Assembly (NCBI RefSeq): GCF_042242105.1
Contig: NC_092035.1
Span: 7,288,477 to 7,352,476, forward strand
DNA: 64,000 nt
Direction of reading: 5' to 3'
Source: Pempheris klunzingeri
Lineage: Eukaryota > Chordata > Actinopteri > Acropomatiformes > Pempheridae
Shown here: piece by piece, positions 1 through 12,158 of the stretch
Position numbering within the stretch: the first letter of the stretch is position 1
Layout: each line of letters opens with the position of its first letter
Translations under genes and position numbers: made by a program
The notes under the pieces: generated by a model
Told to the model about the DNA's origin: nothing
Database searches by the model: none
The model's input: only the letters and a program-made list of their open reading frames with translations

Positions 1-1604
1 ATTCCACAGTGAATCCATTATTTACAGACAGAATACAAAACCAATGTTCAGTTGAAACTGTCATTGGAATGTATATCTATATATAAAGCTGTGGTTAAAA
101 GCTTGTCTTTGGAACAGGATTTAAGGCTATTTAGTCAAACTAAATCAGTTCTGTAGAATGAATGGAGTGAATAGATAGAGACACAGTAAACAGGCCATAC
201 AGTAAGTGTAATATTTACAGTATATACCTTAATATATATGCAGTGAGACAGTGGGATAATGATGTTAAACTGCTCAGTGTATGCATTTCAATAAGCTCTA
301 CAAGCTCTGAGGTCTATAATATGCTCTTTGTGTTTAAGGCCACTTCTAATGGCTGGGAACTAATTATGCAGGCTTCCCTGCTCAGCATTTCCAGGCCAGC
401 TGCGATCAATGGAATTATCAGGAGAACATCCCACTTTGACCAGGGGCCTAAACAAAACACTGGAATGGCTAATGTCAGTCTGTGGATGTCTCTTTTGGTA
501 TTGATCATTTTATACCCACTGTGCTCTGAGGGGACTCGCTACGTGCTCTCCTGCTGTGATCGAGCATTGAAATTGAAAACAGAGACTGCCTCACGGCCTC
601 CTGTTTATAATCAGTTTGTATGTTGTTCAAATTAGTCAGGACATGGCATCTGTCTCCTTAGAGACTTGCCTGCCCTGCAGCATACAAGCATGAAATGTTA
701 TGTGTGTTATGTGTAATGCAGGGAAAAGCCTCCCCAATGAAAATTATACGCAGCAGAGAAATGTGACAGAAGCAGATTGGAGACAAAGCATGTCTGACTC
801 CTCTGGTTTATTTTAAATAAAAGTCACCCCACTCAGACTGCAGCTACACGCTGACAGAAAACAAATAGTGCTACTGTGCAATTGTTCCAAATCTCACCTG
901 TAGCCAGGCAATCTTCAAAATGACAGGCTGTGAGATTTTTAGGAGATAAACCTCTCATCCCTGAAATGACTGTTGGATTTCAGGGATCAACATGTTTGTT
1001 TGAGTCAGTGCAGCATATTTGTAAGGCAAATCCTGCATCATGTAAACATAATATATGAATACAAAAACCATATTGAACACAATTACACGGTGGTCTCAAG
1101 GGACCATGAAAGATTGCTTGTGGTTAAAGAAACAGCAAAAAATAAATGGCTGCAGCGTGAACCAGTTTCTGTTTGGGAGGAATTCTTTTTCCCAAGCCAA
1201 CCAGTAACCGATGATGTAGCTGTCCCTTCATTTTCATTTTTAGTTTCAGTCAGTACCGAGGCTGTGGTCGATGTTGCTTGGAGAAGTTAATATTTTTCAC
1301 AGTTGATATTTCTGTGAATCAAACAAAGCTCCAATAATACTTTCCTACGTGCTGCAAGCATTCGTACAATGTAACTTTTGTCCTCTAAGACGCCCCTATA
1401 AAAAACCTCATGCAGACACCCAATGCAGTTCTGACAGATCTTTCAGTCAGAGATGTAGACGGTGATATGGAGGTGTGGAACCAGGCTACTAGAACTAATT
1501 TAGCTAGTTTGAAACTCTCAAACCAGCCAGTTCAGTTGTTTTGGAACATTCTTTTTGCAGCAGTAGATAATTCACTTATTGTGTAAACTCTCCAGACTGT
1601 ACAG
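1..1604. other. intergenic, nothing recognised
   Basis: A/T-rich sequence with only short chance reading frames (the longest starts at 243). No splice-bounded exon, RNA gene or repeat could be recognised. Confidence 0.5.
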
Positions 1605-2320
1605 GTGATCAGAGTGACTGGATCACTGAGGGGGCTCAGGTCCTTCGATGTGAACACCAGGCTGCTACGGATGTTCTACCAATTTGTAGTGGCCAGTGTC
1701 ATCTTCTTTGCCGTTGTGTGCTGGGGGGGTGGCATCGGGAGCTGTGGCACCAACAAACTCAGCAAGCTTGTTAGGAGGGCCAGCTCTGTGGTGGGGATGG
1801 AAGTGGACAGTGTGGAGGCAGTGACGGAGAAGAGGATGAGAGGAAAGCTGAAGGCGATCATGGACAATCCCTCTCATCCCCTCCACGCCGAGCTGAGGAA
1901 ACTCAGGAGCACATTCAGTCACAGACTCCTCCAACCAAGAGCCTCGAAGCGACTGGGCAGCTCCTTTATACCATCAGCCATCAGACTGCACAACACCCCA
2001 GCACCCAGCACCTCCTGTCCAGACTGTCACCGTCTTCTCACTATCATAACCACAATAGCTCACTTTGTAAATTTCCACTATTCACCTGTGTACATTCTGT
2101 TTGATGAAGATTTGCACTATATTTTATTCTTGTACATTCTCTTATCTTTGTATTTTTTGTACATATTTGCATTACATTTTTGTATATTGGTATTTATTTT
2201 TATTTTTTGTTAACTTCCTTTTTCTTTCACTGTAATTTTTTTCTGAATGGAGCTGGATGTGTATATGTGAATTTCCCCTTTGGAGGATAAATAAAGGGCA
2301 CCTTGAATCTTGACATGTGA
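1605..2320 (+). mobile_element. 3' end of a LINE retrotransposon (L2/jockey-like)
   Basis: An open frame (1605-2213) encodes the C-terminal part of a reverse-transcriptase polyprotein: RSFDVNTRLLRMFYQFVVAS, a GGGIGSCGTNKLSKLVRRAS block, and later HPLHAELRKLRSTFSHRLLQ. This arrangement is typical of fish LINE ORF2 ends. After the frame comes a T-rich 3' UTR closing with TTCCCCTTTGGAGGATAAAT followed by AAAG, the usual LINE tail. The element is strongly 5'-truncated. Family assignment within the L2/jockey group is uncertain. Confidence 0.8.
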
Positions 2321-2329
2321 TATGTCTGA

Positions 2330-5300
2330 AAAGTGGGCTCTTTAAACTTGATCTTGGACTTTTTGAGTCTCACAATGTCATGGAAGTGCAATTCAAAAAT
2401 GCTGGGATGCCCCTTTAATTTTGACAGTTCCATTTCAAACTGGTGTGGGCACATACAGAAATACACTGGTGTGTTCATCAAAATGAAAAGCTCTTCTCTG
2501 GCTGGTTTAATGGTCAACGTGAGCACAAGAATGGATCCGAGGCTTCAACATGCCAAACAGTGGATGTAGCTCTTTAAGACCAGATGAGAAGTGAAATAAT
2601 AAGCTCATATCTCGCTTGAGTTTAGTTATTGATCACATTCGTGTCCTGTAGTGGAATGTAACTTCAAGATGGCAAGATGAGAACGTGTTTTGGGGCTGAT
2701 AATGATGCTAAAGTCCTGGTGTCTGTTCCTCCCAATTCTGAGATGGATTTTCAGCTTTATTTTTGGAACAAAAGATAAATATTTAATCAGTCTGAAAACC
2801 CACAGTGTGAGGACACAGTGTTGTAACTAGCTTCAAGGTTTGGCAAGCAGCAATAATTCATGACCATTTCTATTTGATGTTTGTAATTTTATCAGTAAAA
2901 CAAGGGACATTCTATGCCTGTTATGTATGGAATATTAAACTTTAGCAAAAGTACATCCCTGATGTAAGAGAGTGTGGACTCTTAATGAAAGAGCTTTACA
3001 GTTCTTGCCCTCTGGTTAGATGAGTTTCTAAATAAGCACAGGGAGGTTATGGCGATCAGAAGGAGGTCAGGATCACTCCGAGGCTCACAAACAAACCTTA
3101 AGCTGTGTGCTGGTCTAAGATTTGGGATGCTGCAGTCTTGTAGTTGGATGTGAAGATGTCCAATTACACCAAGCCCCCAAAACTTTTCGCCTTTCTCTTT
3201 CCAACTTGTCCCATCGCAGAAAGCGATTGAGTTTCGACTGGGCCTAAATGTGATACGGAACATAGTTTTTTCCTTTTTTTTTCTTCCTCCCCCGCCTCTG
3301 CATCCGCTCCAAGAATCACAATTACTGTTTTTCCTCCTTCCTCCTCCTGAAGGATATCCAATTTTACCTTCCTTACATAGTTTGTCCTCTATTTTCCTGA
3401 GGAGACATAGTAAGATTTCAGATATTGCCTGAGATGACAGCCTACTGCTCATTGCTGTGATCGATGCAACTGTGCTTTTTTTGCACATCTGCTGCCTCTG
3501 AATGTTAACATCCTCACACTGAAACTGTGCTGTCACTTCAGCCTGAACTCAATCTGTGCTCGGGTGTAATTCAATCGAGGCTGCTTGTTGTGTATTTGTG
3601 CGAGAAAGCAACTCTCTTTGTTGTCTGTCAGTAACTAAGCGTTAATTAGTCTCTCAGGATCTGGGCTTTGCATTGAAATGCCTCTAATACCGAGCCGACA
3701 TTATGATGAATCATGTTCCAATGGGGTGAGTAATCCTCATCTCCTCACACTCGGCTATGCAGATCTGCAGTGATATGACAGGTACATGTTTACACTGCTC
3801 TGATGTGATTGTCCTAATGGCCTTTCAGCGAGCCATCACCTCTCCACTCTCATCTGTCACATCCACACTGTTTGTTCTTGGTTTTTTTTGGTTTTTTTTC
3901 CTCACACCCACGTACCATCGCACCCTCGGCCTCTCTGCTCCACTTTCAATTTCACTTTGATTTCTCCCCTCTATTGCCTCGGCTCCGCATTTCGTGTTTT
4001 CGATCTACAGGAACTATTTGATCTTTTAACAGATTTATTTTATCTGTATGACCTTGCGATGTCTTTCCAACAGCAACTGTGTGGGGGTATGGAGAGGGGA
4101 GGTGGAGGGGGGGGGGTTGCTTTCTCCTCAATCTGCCCATAAAAAAGCCTTTAGGACTTTATCAGCTGGCCTGAGCCCTGAGAAGTATAATTACCCCTAC
4201 TGTTTCCACGCAAACACAGAGACACACAGCCCACTCCTCACAGTGGATGTGACTCAGATACTGTTCCCTCCAGCATTTTTCTGAAAGTGCCTCTTAATTA
4301 TAACTTTGCTCTGGATAATGAGTCTGATATCTGAAATTGGACTTCTTCATTTCTTTTCTCCATGAATTTCATGGAGTGTCCTACACATGTGCTCTCTCAC
4401 TGCTGAGCTCCACCGCCACAGGCTTTCCTCTGAATAACCACTGGCTCCTTTATCTGGGGGAACAATTAAATCACAGCTCAATGCTAAAACAGCATGAGTT
4501 TGACCTCTACCGTTACTTGAACAATGTTGAAGGAGTCAGGTTAACGTTGCTCTGGTTTGTGTGTCACTATCCATCAGGCTCAGAAGAGTCTGTGTGTGTT
4601 TTACATGCCTGTCTGTGGACAGATTCTGTCACAAACATGCAAGATCCAGTCATGGAGCTTTACAGATGTGTAGTTGAGATCAAGATGAATGAGTTGGAAA
4701 ATGGCCATGGTCCACGGTCCAAGTATTTGAGGAGGACGGGCTTTAAAAGGTGGTGCAGGAACACACCGCCAAAGAAAAACAATGAAATTCTTTCTTGTAA
4801 AGATGTTCGTATAACTAAGACTTGGCATACTGACTAGACTGGTTCAGGCTTTATCATGTCAATTGGGTGTGGGTCGTCTCCCATTCTAATACCACAGGTC
4901 CTATGTCGGTTTATCATTACGTGTAATACCCATGTGGAGCCGTGATTAGCAGTGCTGATACTAATGAAGGCATCTTCAGATCTTGTGTAGAGGTTACATG
5001 GGCCAGAGTACTGATGTGTAATTATCAGAACTCTCATAATAATGAGTCAAGAAAATCATGATTCAGTCTTTACCACTTGAGAGAACACAGTGATTACAAC
5101 GGTGCATTTCTTTTTCCTTTCTTTTTATTTTCTCCTTTTGAGGCAATGGACGATCTGAGTAATGATGATATTATCATCCTCAGTACTTGTTAGTTATACT
5201 GATTCATTTTGTTGTTTTTACAAGAGTCTTTATCATAAAAAGTCATAGCATGCAGGTTAGGTGAAGTGATGGCCCTAATGAGTGTGGAGCTGAGCCTCTC

Positions 5301-5470
5301 AGCTCTCACCAACGCTGCAAAAGAGAAGAGCTAAACATACATACAGTACATAAATGGAATAAACTTGGTGCTTTACATTGTTAAAAGGATACGTTCTGGC
5401 ATATTCTATAGGCTTATATTAGTCAACAAAGTCCATGTTTAGAGCCAAGCCAACAGTGAATGCATCCTGT
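2330..5470. other. intergenic, nothing recognised
   Basis: Mostly A/T-rich unique-looking sequence with a purine/pyrimidine-biased stretch near 3270-3370 and a G-run near 4096-4120. Open frames here (for example 2982-3536 on the minus strand and 4337-4837 on the plus strand) have no recognisable domain or coding bias. Confidence 0.45.
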
Positions 5471-5474
5471 AACA

Positions 5475-5767
5475 AGTAGAGCTGAAACAAGAAATCAATA
5501 AGTCAGTCGACAGAAAATTAATTGGCAATTATCGTTTCAAGCAGAAATTCCAAATGAATTCTGGTTCCTGCACTTTAAATGTGAGGATTTGCTGCTTTTC
5601 TCTGTTTCATATCCGTTGCATTGCATGTCTTTGGGTTTGGAACAAGATGTCCCCTTGAGCTTTAGGAAACTGAGATAGACATTTTATAGACCAAATGAAT
5701 GGTCAATTACTTCAGAAAATATTCTACAGATGAATCAATAATGAAAATAATCATTAGTTGCAAGTAT
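5475..5767. mobile_element. MITE-like non-autonomous DNA element
   Basis: The left end reads AGTAGAGCTGAAAC and the right end carries ATCATTAGTTGCAAGTAT, imperfect inverted termini. The interior holds GTCGACAGAAAATTAATTGG and GACATTTTATAGACCAAATG, recognised as part of a very common teleost repeat. A half copy of the same family lies at 30752-30812. Confidence 0.6.
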
Positions 5768-6644
5768 TATGTTTGTATCAAGGTCTGATACATGTTCTCT
5801 CTCCAAGGTATAGAGCTCCATTGAGCCACACTGTTGTACTGGCTGACATGTTCTTTCCCCATGAACACACACTCTGAAGTTTATTTAGACTCAATCCCAC
5901 ACACACAGTCCTGTCTCCAGAGAAACTCACTCAAGTAGGTAATAATAATCCCAGTAGTACTATAAAAGTACTACACCATACTGCAAGCCCTCTTTCACTG
6001 TAATGTAATATACTGTATCAGACTCAGTAAGTTATGTGTCCTGTAATGAAACCAATCTGCTGCTATTCTGCTTCAGTTCATGTGTGTTGCTGCCATCTGT
6101 ACGACATCGAAATGAATAAAGGCTGTTTTTATGTTCAGTGCTGAATGCACAGCTGACACTCAGCTTTCCTGCTGTAATGATGCTTCATTATGTTATGGTA
6201 GGCCTCGTCTGCATTAGCTGGCCTAATCGTTCTGAAGGGAAGGGAAGCATCATCTGCCGTCTACGTCTGATAGACACACAGAATGTAGAAATATGAAAGA
6301 TGAGTGTTAAAACAATAAGGTTTGCAGAAATATCAACATCTTTACATGCACACTAGATATTTTCACACCGTGTGGAAGCCGTTGAAACAGCATGTAGACC
6401 ATCACGGACACTTAGAAAGTTTCCTCCCAACCTCCGACTAATGAAACAGTTTTCAGTGAGTCAGCAGCTCCTGCAGGCAGAGTGAGACAGCTTTTACAAA
6501 CTGTTAAATAATCTCCTCTCACACCATACTCCGGGCTCCCTCTGCACAGACCATACATCATAAGAGCAACAACAAACACTGTTACACCAGGGACTGTTCC
6601 CTTTTTTGTATAACACATATACGGTATGTACATACATCTTTAGG

Positions 6645-6905
6645 CAGAGCTGGGAAGTAACTGTGTGTGTTTACTTTCAGGGTACTCAAATAGAGTGCTT
6701 TTGTACACTCTATACTTTAGTTTTTTGATTTAGAGTGACTTTGCATTTCCACTCCACTAAATTTATCTGAGATGTAGTGTTACTTGTTATTTCACTTTTT
6801 TATAGTATATAATGTGGTTTTAATTAGCTTCACCTCGACCAAGTACCACTTTGAAACGCTGCTTGTACAGTCATGCATCATAATAATAATCCACTAAATG
6901 AACTA
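6645..6905. repeat. teleost interspersed repeat
   Basis: Contains AAGTAACT...TACTTT, TCCACTCCACTAAATTTATC, TTAATTAGCTTCACCTCGAC and ATGCATCATAATAATAATCC in order. This is the layout of a widespread non-coding repeat of fish genomes. Class not certain from sequence alone. Confidence 0.6.
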
Positions 6906-7802
6906 AAATAAGAGGTAGAGTGAGACAAGGCCCATACTGTCTGTACGTATCTTACTGTGTTGTTATAGTATGAATGCAGATCATCCAGGTGAGATGTTCT
7001 GTCTTTAATGCTGTCACAAAAGACCTCAACACTTCCTCCACGACTGACAGCTTTTTTTGCATATTGAGAATAAAGTTGAAATGTCAAGTATCGAAACTAA
7101 AAACAAAATTCATCCTCAATCCTCATCTCATTATTTTCCCTTGTGTCTGGCCCCTGAAGTGTGGGAATTTTTTTTTTTTTTTTTTTTGGCACTTCCTGAA
7201 TTAGAAACTGTATCTTTAATACTAACATGGGAATGTTGGGAATTTGAAATTGGGATTTGGAAAAGTTTACTATAAAGAAGTTCACTCTGAGCGTTTTAGG
7301 AATTCCACTTCAGTCAGACCAACATAAAAGGATCTTATCATATTGTGACTCACACTGAACCAACCTCAGAACTATCAGTAGCATCTCTTCACCAAACAAA
7401 ATGCATTAGCCTCCCTCCATTATTTCAGCAGCCCACTAACACCATTTCCTCCTCTGATGAAGTTCAGTTCTGCTTTTTCTCCGCAGTGTGTAACCCACCT
7501 AATCCACTTTAGGCTATACATAATCATGAGCAACACTAAACGAGCGGGAAATTTGTGCTGACGTGCCAGGAAAGAAAGGCAAGAGCAAAACGCAGAGAAT
7601 TCCAATGGCAGAGTCCATGGGAAATAAATGCTGACTGAAGTGCTGGCAGAGGAAGAAGTGTACTCCGGGGACACTGCTTTAGGTGGGAAAACGACAAAGT
7701 AGGGCTAATAATAAAAGTGCACTGTGGTTTATTAGTGAGGTTATGATATGACAGACTATCAGACATCCTGTGGGAGGAGGTTCATTCAAACTTTTGGGTT
7801 TA

Positions 7803-8080
7803 AAATGATGCTGCTCAGAGCGGTCGTCAGCACTCCAGGGTTCCAGGTTTGAATCCAGGTTTGCATGTTCTCCCCGTGTTTCTGTGGGTTTTCTCCGGGT
7901 GCTCTAAAACTGTAGGTGTGTGTGTGTGAGTGGTTGTCTGTCTCTGTGTGTCGGCCTGTGATTGGCTGGGTCCAGGGTGACCCCGCCTCTTGCCCAGAGT
8001 CAACTGGGATTGGCTCCAGCCCCCCCCACCCCACCCCCGCGACCCTGACTGATAAGCAGTATAGATAATTGATGGATGGA
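7803..8080 (+). mobile_element. SINE-like element with tRNA-type B box
   Basis: GGTTTGAATCC at 7846-7856 resembles an RNA polymerase III B box. The body follows with TTTGCATGTTCTCCCCGTGT, GTGGTTGTCTGTCTCTGTGT and GGGATTGGCTCCAGCC, closing in a GATGGATGGA tail. Related copies lie at 45210-45450 (same strand) and 31690-31845 (opposite strand). Confidence 0.65.
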
Positions 8081-8084
8081 TTAT

Positions 8085-9479
8085 GCTGCTTTGTTCCAAT
8101 AAGTATTTAGGATGTTCAGGGTCTGTGCCCTGGAGAAGAGTACAGCTAATTCCACACAGAGATGCTTTTTCTCCAGTTTTAGAAGCAGCTGTGGATGTGA
8201 GGTGTGTCTTTTGTTTCAAACAGACCTTGAGTCTTACCTTGTGCCAAAGCTGCCGCAGCATCAGACTAATTGGGCTCCTGTGTTTCTATGTGGTCGTCGG
8301 GCAGCTGGAGAAAGCTGCAATGTATTTTCATGAAGACACAACAGTTCAACCTCATGCGTCTGATGTGACTGGGGAGACGGGAATCTCTTCTGTGGCTGAT
8401 CAGTGAGGTGATTCATGGGTGCCTATACAGTCTGACACACAACCCAAGTAACAGCATCTAAAGCTACCACAGACATGCAAAAAACATTTGCTCTTTTTCA
8501 ATCCAATTTCCCAAATTGTTCAAGTAAAAGCAGATTTTCTATTTGAAGTTGAGAATACACAATGTTGAAATTCAAAGCTCCCAAAGAAAAAAACACAGGC
8601 TTCATTTGACATTGGCATGTCACAAAGTACATATTCAGCATGTGGAGGAGAAGCTGATTATCTACTCGCATAAAATATAACATGGAAACAGTCACAGAGA
8701 AGGAAAAGTTTTGGATAATGAAACCAGGTGGAACACATGGATGGATGTTATGCCCATATTACCTATCTGACACTAGCTAGATGAAACTTAATTAGATGTC
8801 ATCAAGCGTCTGTGATATATTCTGGGTCTCAGCTTTTTTGACTGAAATCAAAGTGTTTTATCACACTGGAAAGACTGAACCAACACTGCTGAACAGCAGC
8901 TCTGATAGACCACTCAAGCCTCGTGTGACATTTAACACATTTACGGCTAATGCTTCAACAGCCCCGAGGACAAAATCCATTTTGCAAATAAAAGCAAGGT
9001 TGACTGAATTAAGGCACTTTTAGTAAAGTACAGCGGCTCAGTTTTTCCTAATGGGCCCCTGATAGTGAAATTTGGTGTTTTTGGTGAAAAATGTGTTCTC
9101 AGTATTGTTCTGTTGGAGAAGCTTGTTAGAAAAGAGCAGATGCTTTAACACAGAACCCAGTTTGAACCATTGAACAGATGAGTTAAAATTCACCACTGAG
9201 TTGCAGAATCTTCTTAAACTGTTTTCAGTATTATGTTCAAGATAACCTGCAGCATCCCTATTTTGTATCATTATTTATGTCATTTATTACCTTCCATCAC
9301 TTCTGTACATGATTTTGTTCTTGCTCACACTAAGGAAGAGGACTTTTGATGAATATGATTTTTTTTTTTTTAAAGTTTGTTTGCACTTGTTATACTTTCT
9401 ACTCGAAGTTATTCCATGTCTTTTATTCTGAAAATCCCGAGCGGAACAAGTATTGTGCAGTGTTTGGCACATGACGCCA
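8085..9479. other. intergenic, nothing recognised
   Basis: No recognised exon, repeat or RNA gene. A short T-run occurs near 9360. Open frames are short and without domain similarity. Confidence 0.45.
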
Positions 9480-9639
9480 CTAGAGCAGCTTCAGTAACTA
9501 CAGGTGGAGCTTGATTTCATGGACAAGGACCGAGTGGTTTTAGCTCTGCAGGCCGGAAACAGAGCAGTCAGCATGGGCTAGAGCTAAAGGTGAAGCTAAA
9601 GCTAAAGCTGAAGCCTTTCTGAGGGCCAGTGTGAACACG
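9480..9639 (+). promoter_or_regulatory. candidate pnpla4 5' UTR exon and promoter area
   Basis: The segment ends in ACACG|GTATGT, a strong donor site. It holds a short GCTAAA-type tandem (9590-9612), has no long reading frame, and is slightly richer in CpG than its surroundings. The coding start lies only ten bases after an acceptor at 10333-10334, so a separate untranslated first exon upstream is expected. No clear TATA box is visible. This is an inference from splice signals only. Confidence 0.35.
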
Positions 9640-9838
9640 GTATGTCCTCTTCTCCTCTTCAGCTCGGACACAGGCTAGCTAACGTTAGCTTGACCTGTTC
9701 AGCCTCAGAAATGTGACAAGCAGCTGGCAGCCATTCATGTACAATGTGCATGTAGACTTTCTGAAAGTATCTTTCTTTTCTGATGGACATGTGATCATGT
9801 CTCCATACTGCCCTCATACTTAATCCACTGTGGCAGGA

Positions 9839-9907
9839 AGTCAGTGGAAGTCAGTGGGAGTCAGTGGGAGTCAGAGGGAGTCAGAGGGAGTCAGTGGGAG
9901 TCAGAGT
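9839..9907 (+). repeat. 10-bp minisatellite AGTCAGTGGG
   Basis: About seven tandem units of a 10-base motif (variants TCAGTGGGAG and TCAGAGGGAG) in the presumed first intron of pnpla4. Confidence 0.9.
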
Positions 9908-10343
9908 CTCTCAAAACCTCAAATAGCTCGATCAGCTGAGTACTGTGTGTTTGAGATAATATTAGAATACACTGTACTTCTCATGTTTGATCATTATTAC
10001 CACAATGACTTTAGTTAGTAGTTTGATCAGAATTATTGGATTTCCTCAGCAGCAGAAAACAGAGCACGTGCTCCAAGTCCTCTTCTCTTTTTCAAGAACT
10101 GCATGTAAACATGGTTCTCAGCAGATGACACGTTTATGACAACTAATTGGGATCTCCAGCTGTGTGAGGAAGCACAAGGATTAATCATTCAGCCCTACCA
10201 CCCCATGATTCCACTGAAAGTGGACTTATTCCTCAGACCAAGCTGGCTCTGCTCCAGGCACACCACACTGATCACTTGTTGAAATAAAATGTAGTGAGTC
10301 GTATGTGATGCTGATTAGTGTCATGTCTGTGCAGGTGTTGATC

Positions 10344-10523
10344 ATGACGGTCCTGAACCTGTCCTTCGCTGCTTGTGGTTTCTTGGGGATCTACCAGCTG
10401 GGTGCTGTGGGGGCCTTTCTGCGGCACGGAGACAAGCTGCTGGGCTCCCTCAGGGCCTGTGCGGGGGCCTCGGCCGGGGCCCTGGTGGCTGCTGTGATGA
10501 TCACAGCTCCGGACAAGTTAGAG
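10344..10523 (+). CDS. pnpla4: pnpla4 coding exon 1 (residues 1-60)
   Basis: Holds the oxyanion-hole glycine loop and the GASAG nucleophile elbow (Ser43), and ends at ...APDKLE before donor GTAGAG. Phase 0 at its end. The exon probably begins at 10335, after an AG at 10333-10334, with nine bases of 5' UTR. Confidence 0.95.
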
Positions 10524-12119
10524 GTAGAGTGCTCAGTAGAAGCAGTAGAGGAGCAGTGTAGTGGCCAGCAGCAAGGGGTGGGGGAACCTTCAGGGGTCTG
10601 GCAGGGGTCTCCACGGGTCGGAGCAAATTAGGAACAGAAATTCTAATGTAATACAGAAAGTAGGAACAATCTGTAAAGACTCAGGGTTCCACTTCCAGAT
10701 AGCAGCGAGGGACTACTGGAGGCCTGGCTCCTCCAAACTGGGTCAGATTGTTCTGTAACGGGTCAGAAAAACAGCAAGCTGTGAGGCCGGTGAGCAGGAA
10801 AAGTCTGAGTGCATCTGGCAGACCTGCTAGAGAATGGCAGTGACTGGGTGTGGTGGGAAAGGGGGCTGAAAGGGGGGGACACAAAGGCAGCATGGGCAAG
10901 AATAAACCCAACCGATGCACACATTGTGACATCACTTCCTTTTCCTCCAGCACTGCAAACAGTTCACCTACAGATTTGCTGACAGTGTGAGACGACAGCG
11001 GTTTGGAGCCATCACACCAGGATACGACTTCATGCTCACACTGCGGTAACTACTCCCATGTCCCTAACACACTGATGTGGGACTGAACGTGTGTGTGACA
11101 ACTGTAGCAAACTATCAGACACAACATTGTACACATACACAACTCTTCTTCCATACACAGTTTTAGTCTTACATGTCAGCATGCTGACATTTAAATCCAT
11201 CATTGCAGCTGACGTCTCTGATTCTTGTAAATGTATATAAATGCTAATATTTATTGATAGTTGACCTAAACTAAATATCTAATGATGTGTTTCATGTGCT
11301 ACTGACTCTGGTCTTCACACAAAGAGTGGAGCTGTGCTCCCATAAGTGAGACAGACATGAGAAAAAAGAAGAGACACGTAAAGACGATTTTCTTGCTGCT
11401 AATTTGCACGATTCAGAAAATTCTGATGCAAGATGTCTTGTTGCAGCATAATAATTAAAGTACAGCCACGAAACACCTGTTAGCACATCGAGCTGTGCCC
11501 TGTCAGTTTATGTAGTCTAACCCAGTTTATATATTTGTTCCTCATCGTCATGGAGCCAAAATATGCATTTGTGTAAGTCAGGTTAGTTTTATGGAGATTT
11601 TGTACCAAGATCTATAAAAACATTGCTTATAAAAAGCCATAAACTGAGCTCTGTGTAGTGAATAAAAGCCACTGTGACATTGTTACCTTCATTAGGATGC
11701 CCTAGTGGTTCTGTATACGTTCAACAGCCTGAGTAATAATTACATGTTGCAGTAACAGGCAGTGTGTTTATGATGCCCTGTGGGGATATTACTGTTAAAA
11801 TCCTGACAAATGAGCATCTGTGTGTGGATTGTCTCCAGGGAGGGGATAGAAGAGATTCTGCCCAGTGAGGCTCACAGTGTGGCCACTGACCGCCTCCACA
11901 TCTCAATAACACACTCCAAAAGTGGGAAGAACCACATCATATCCACGTTCACCTCCAGGGAGGAGCTCATAAAGGTACCCCCACCTTCAGCCTCTCTGAA
12001 CAGAAGCCCTCTCAGTTTCAAACACCGTCATAAATGTTTAGCATTATTTTACATCCTTGTTTTCCTTCATTCTTCTGCAAAGTGTTTGTTGTTTATTGCT
12101 TTTAAATGGCACTAACAGT

Positions 12120-12158
<39 letters not shown>

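Noticed and set aside
2982..3536. 184-codon minus-strand frame, the second longest in the window
   Set aside because: It crosses a purine-rich tract that gives Gly/Lys/Glu runs. The translation has no domain and looks like low-complexity read-through.
4337..4837. 166-codon plus-strand frame
   Set aside because: Long, but with no similarity recognised, no Kozak-like start and no promoter or polyadenylation signal. Treated as chance.
7827..8261. 144-codon minus-strand frame
   Set aside because: Mostly an antisense reading of the SINE-like element at 7803-8080.
10305..10343. Upstream in-frame ATGs giving pnpla4 a 13-residue N-terminal extension
   Set aside because: They precede a good acceptor AG, and the family starts directly with the NLSFAACGF block.
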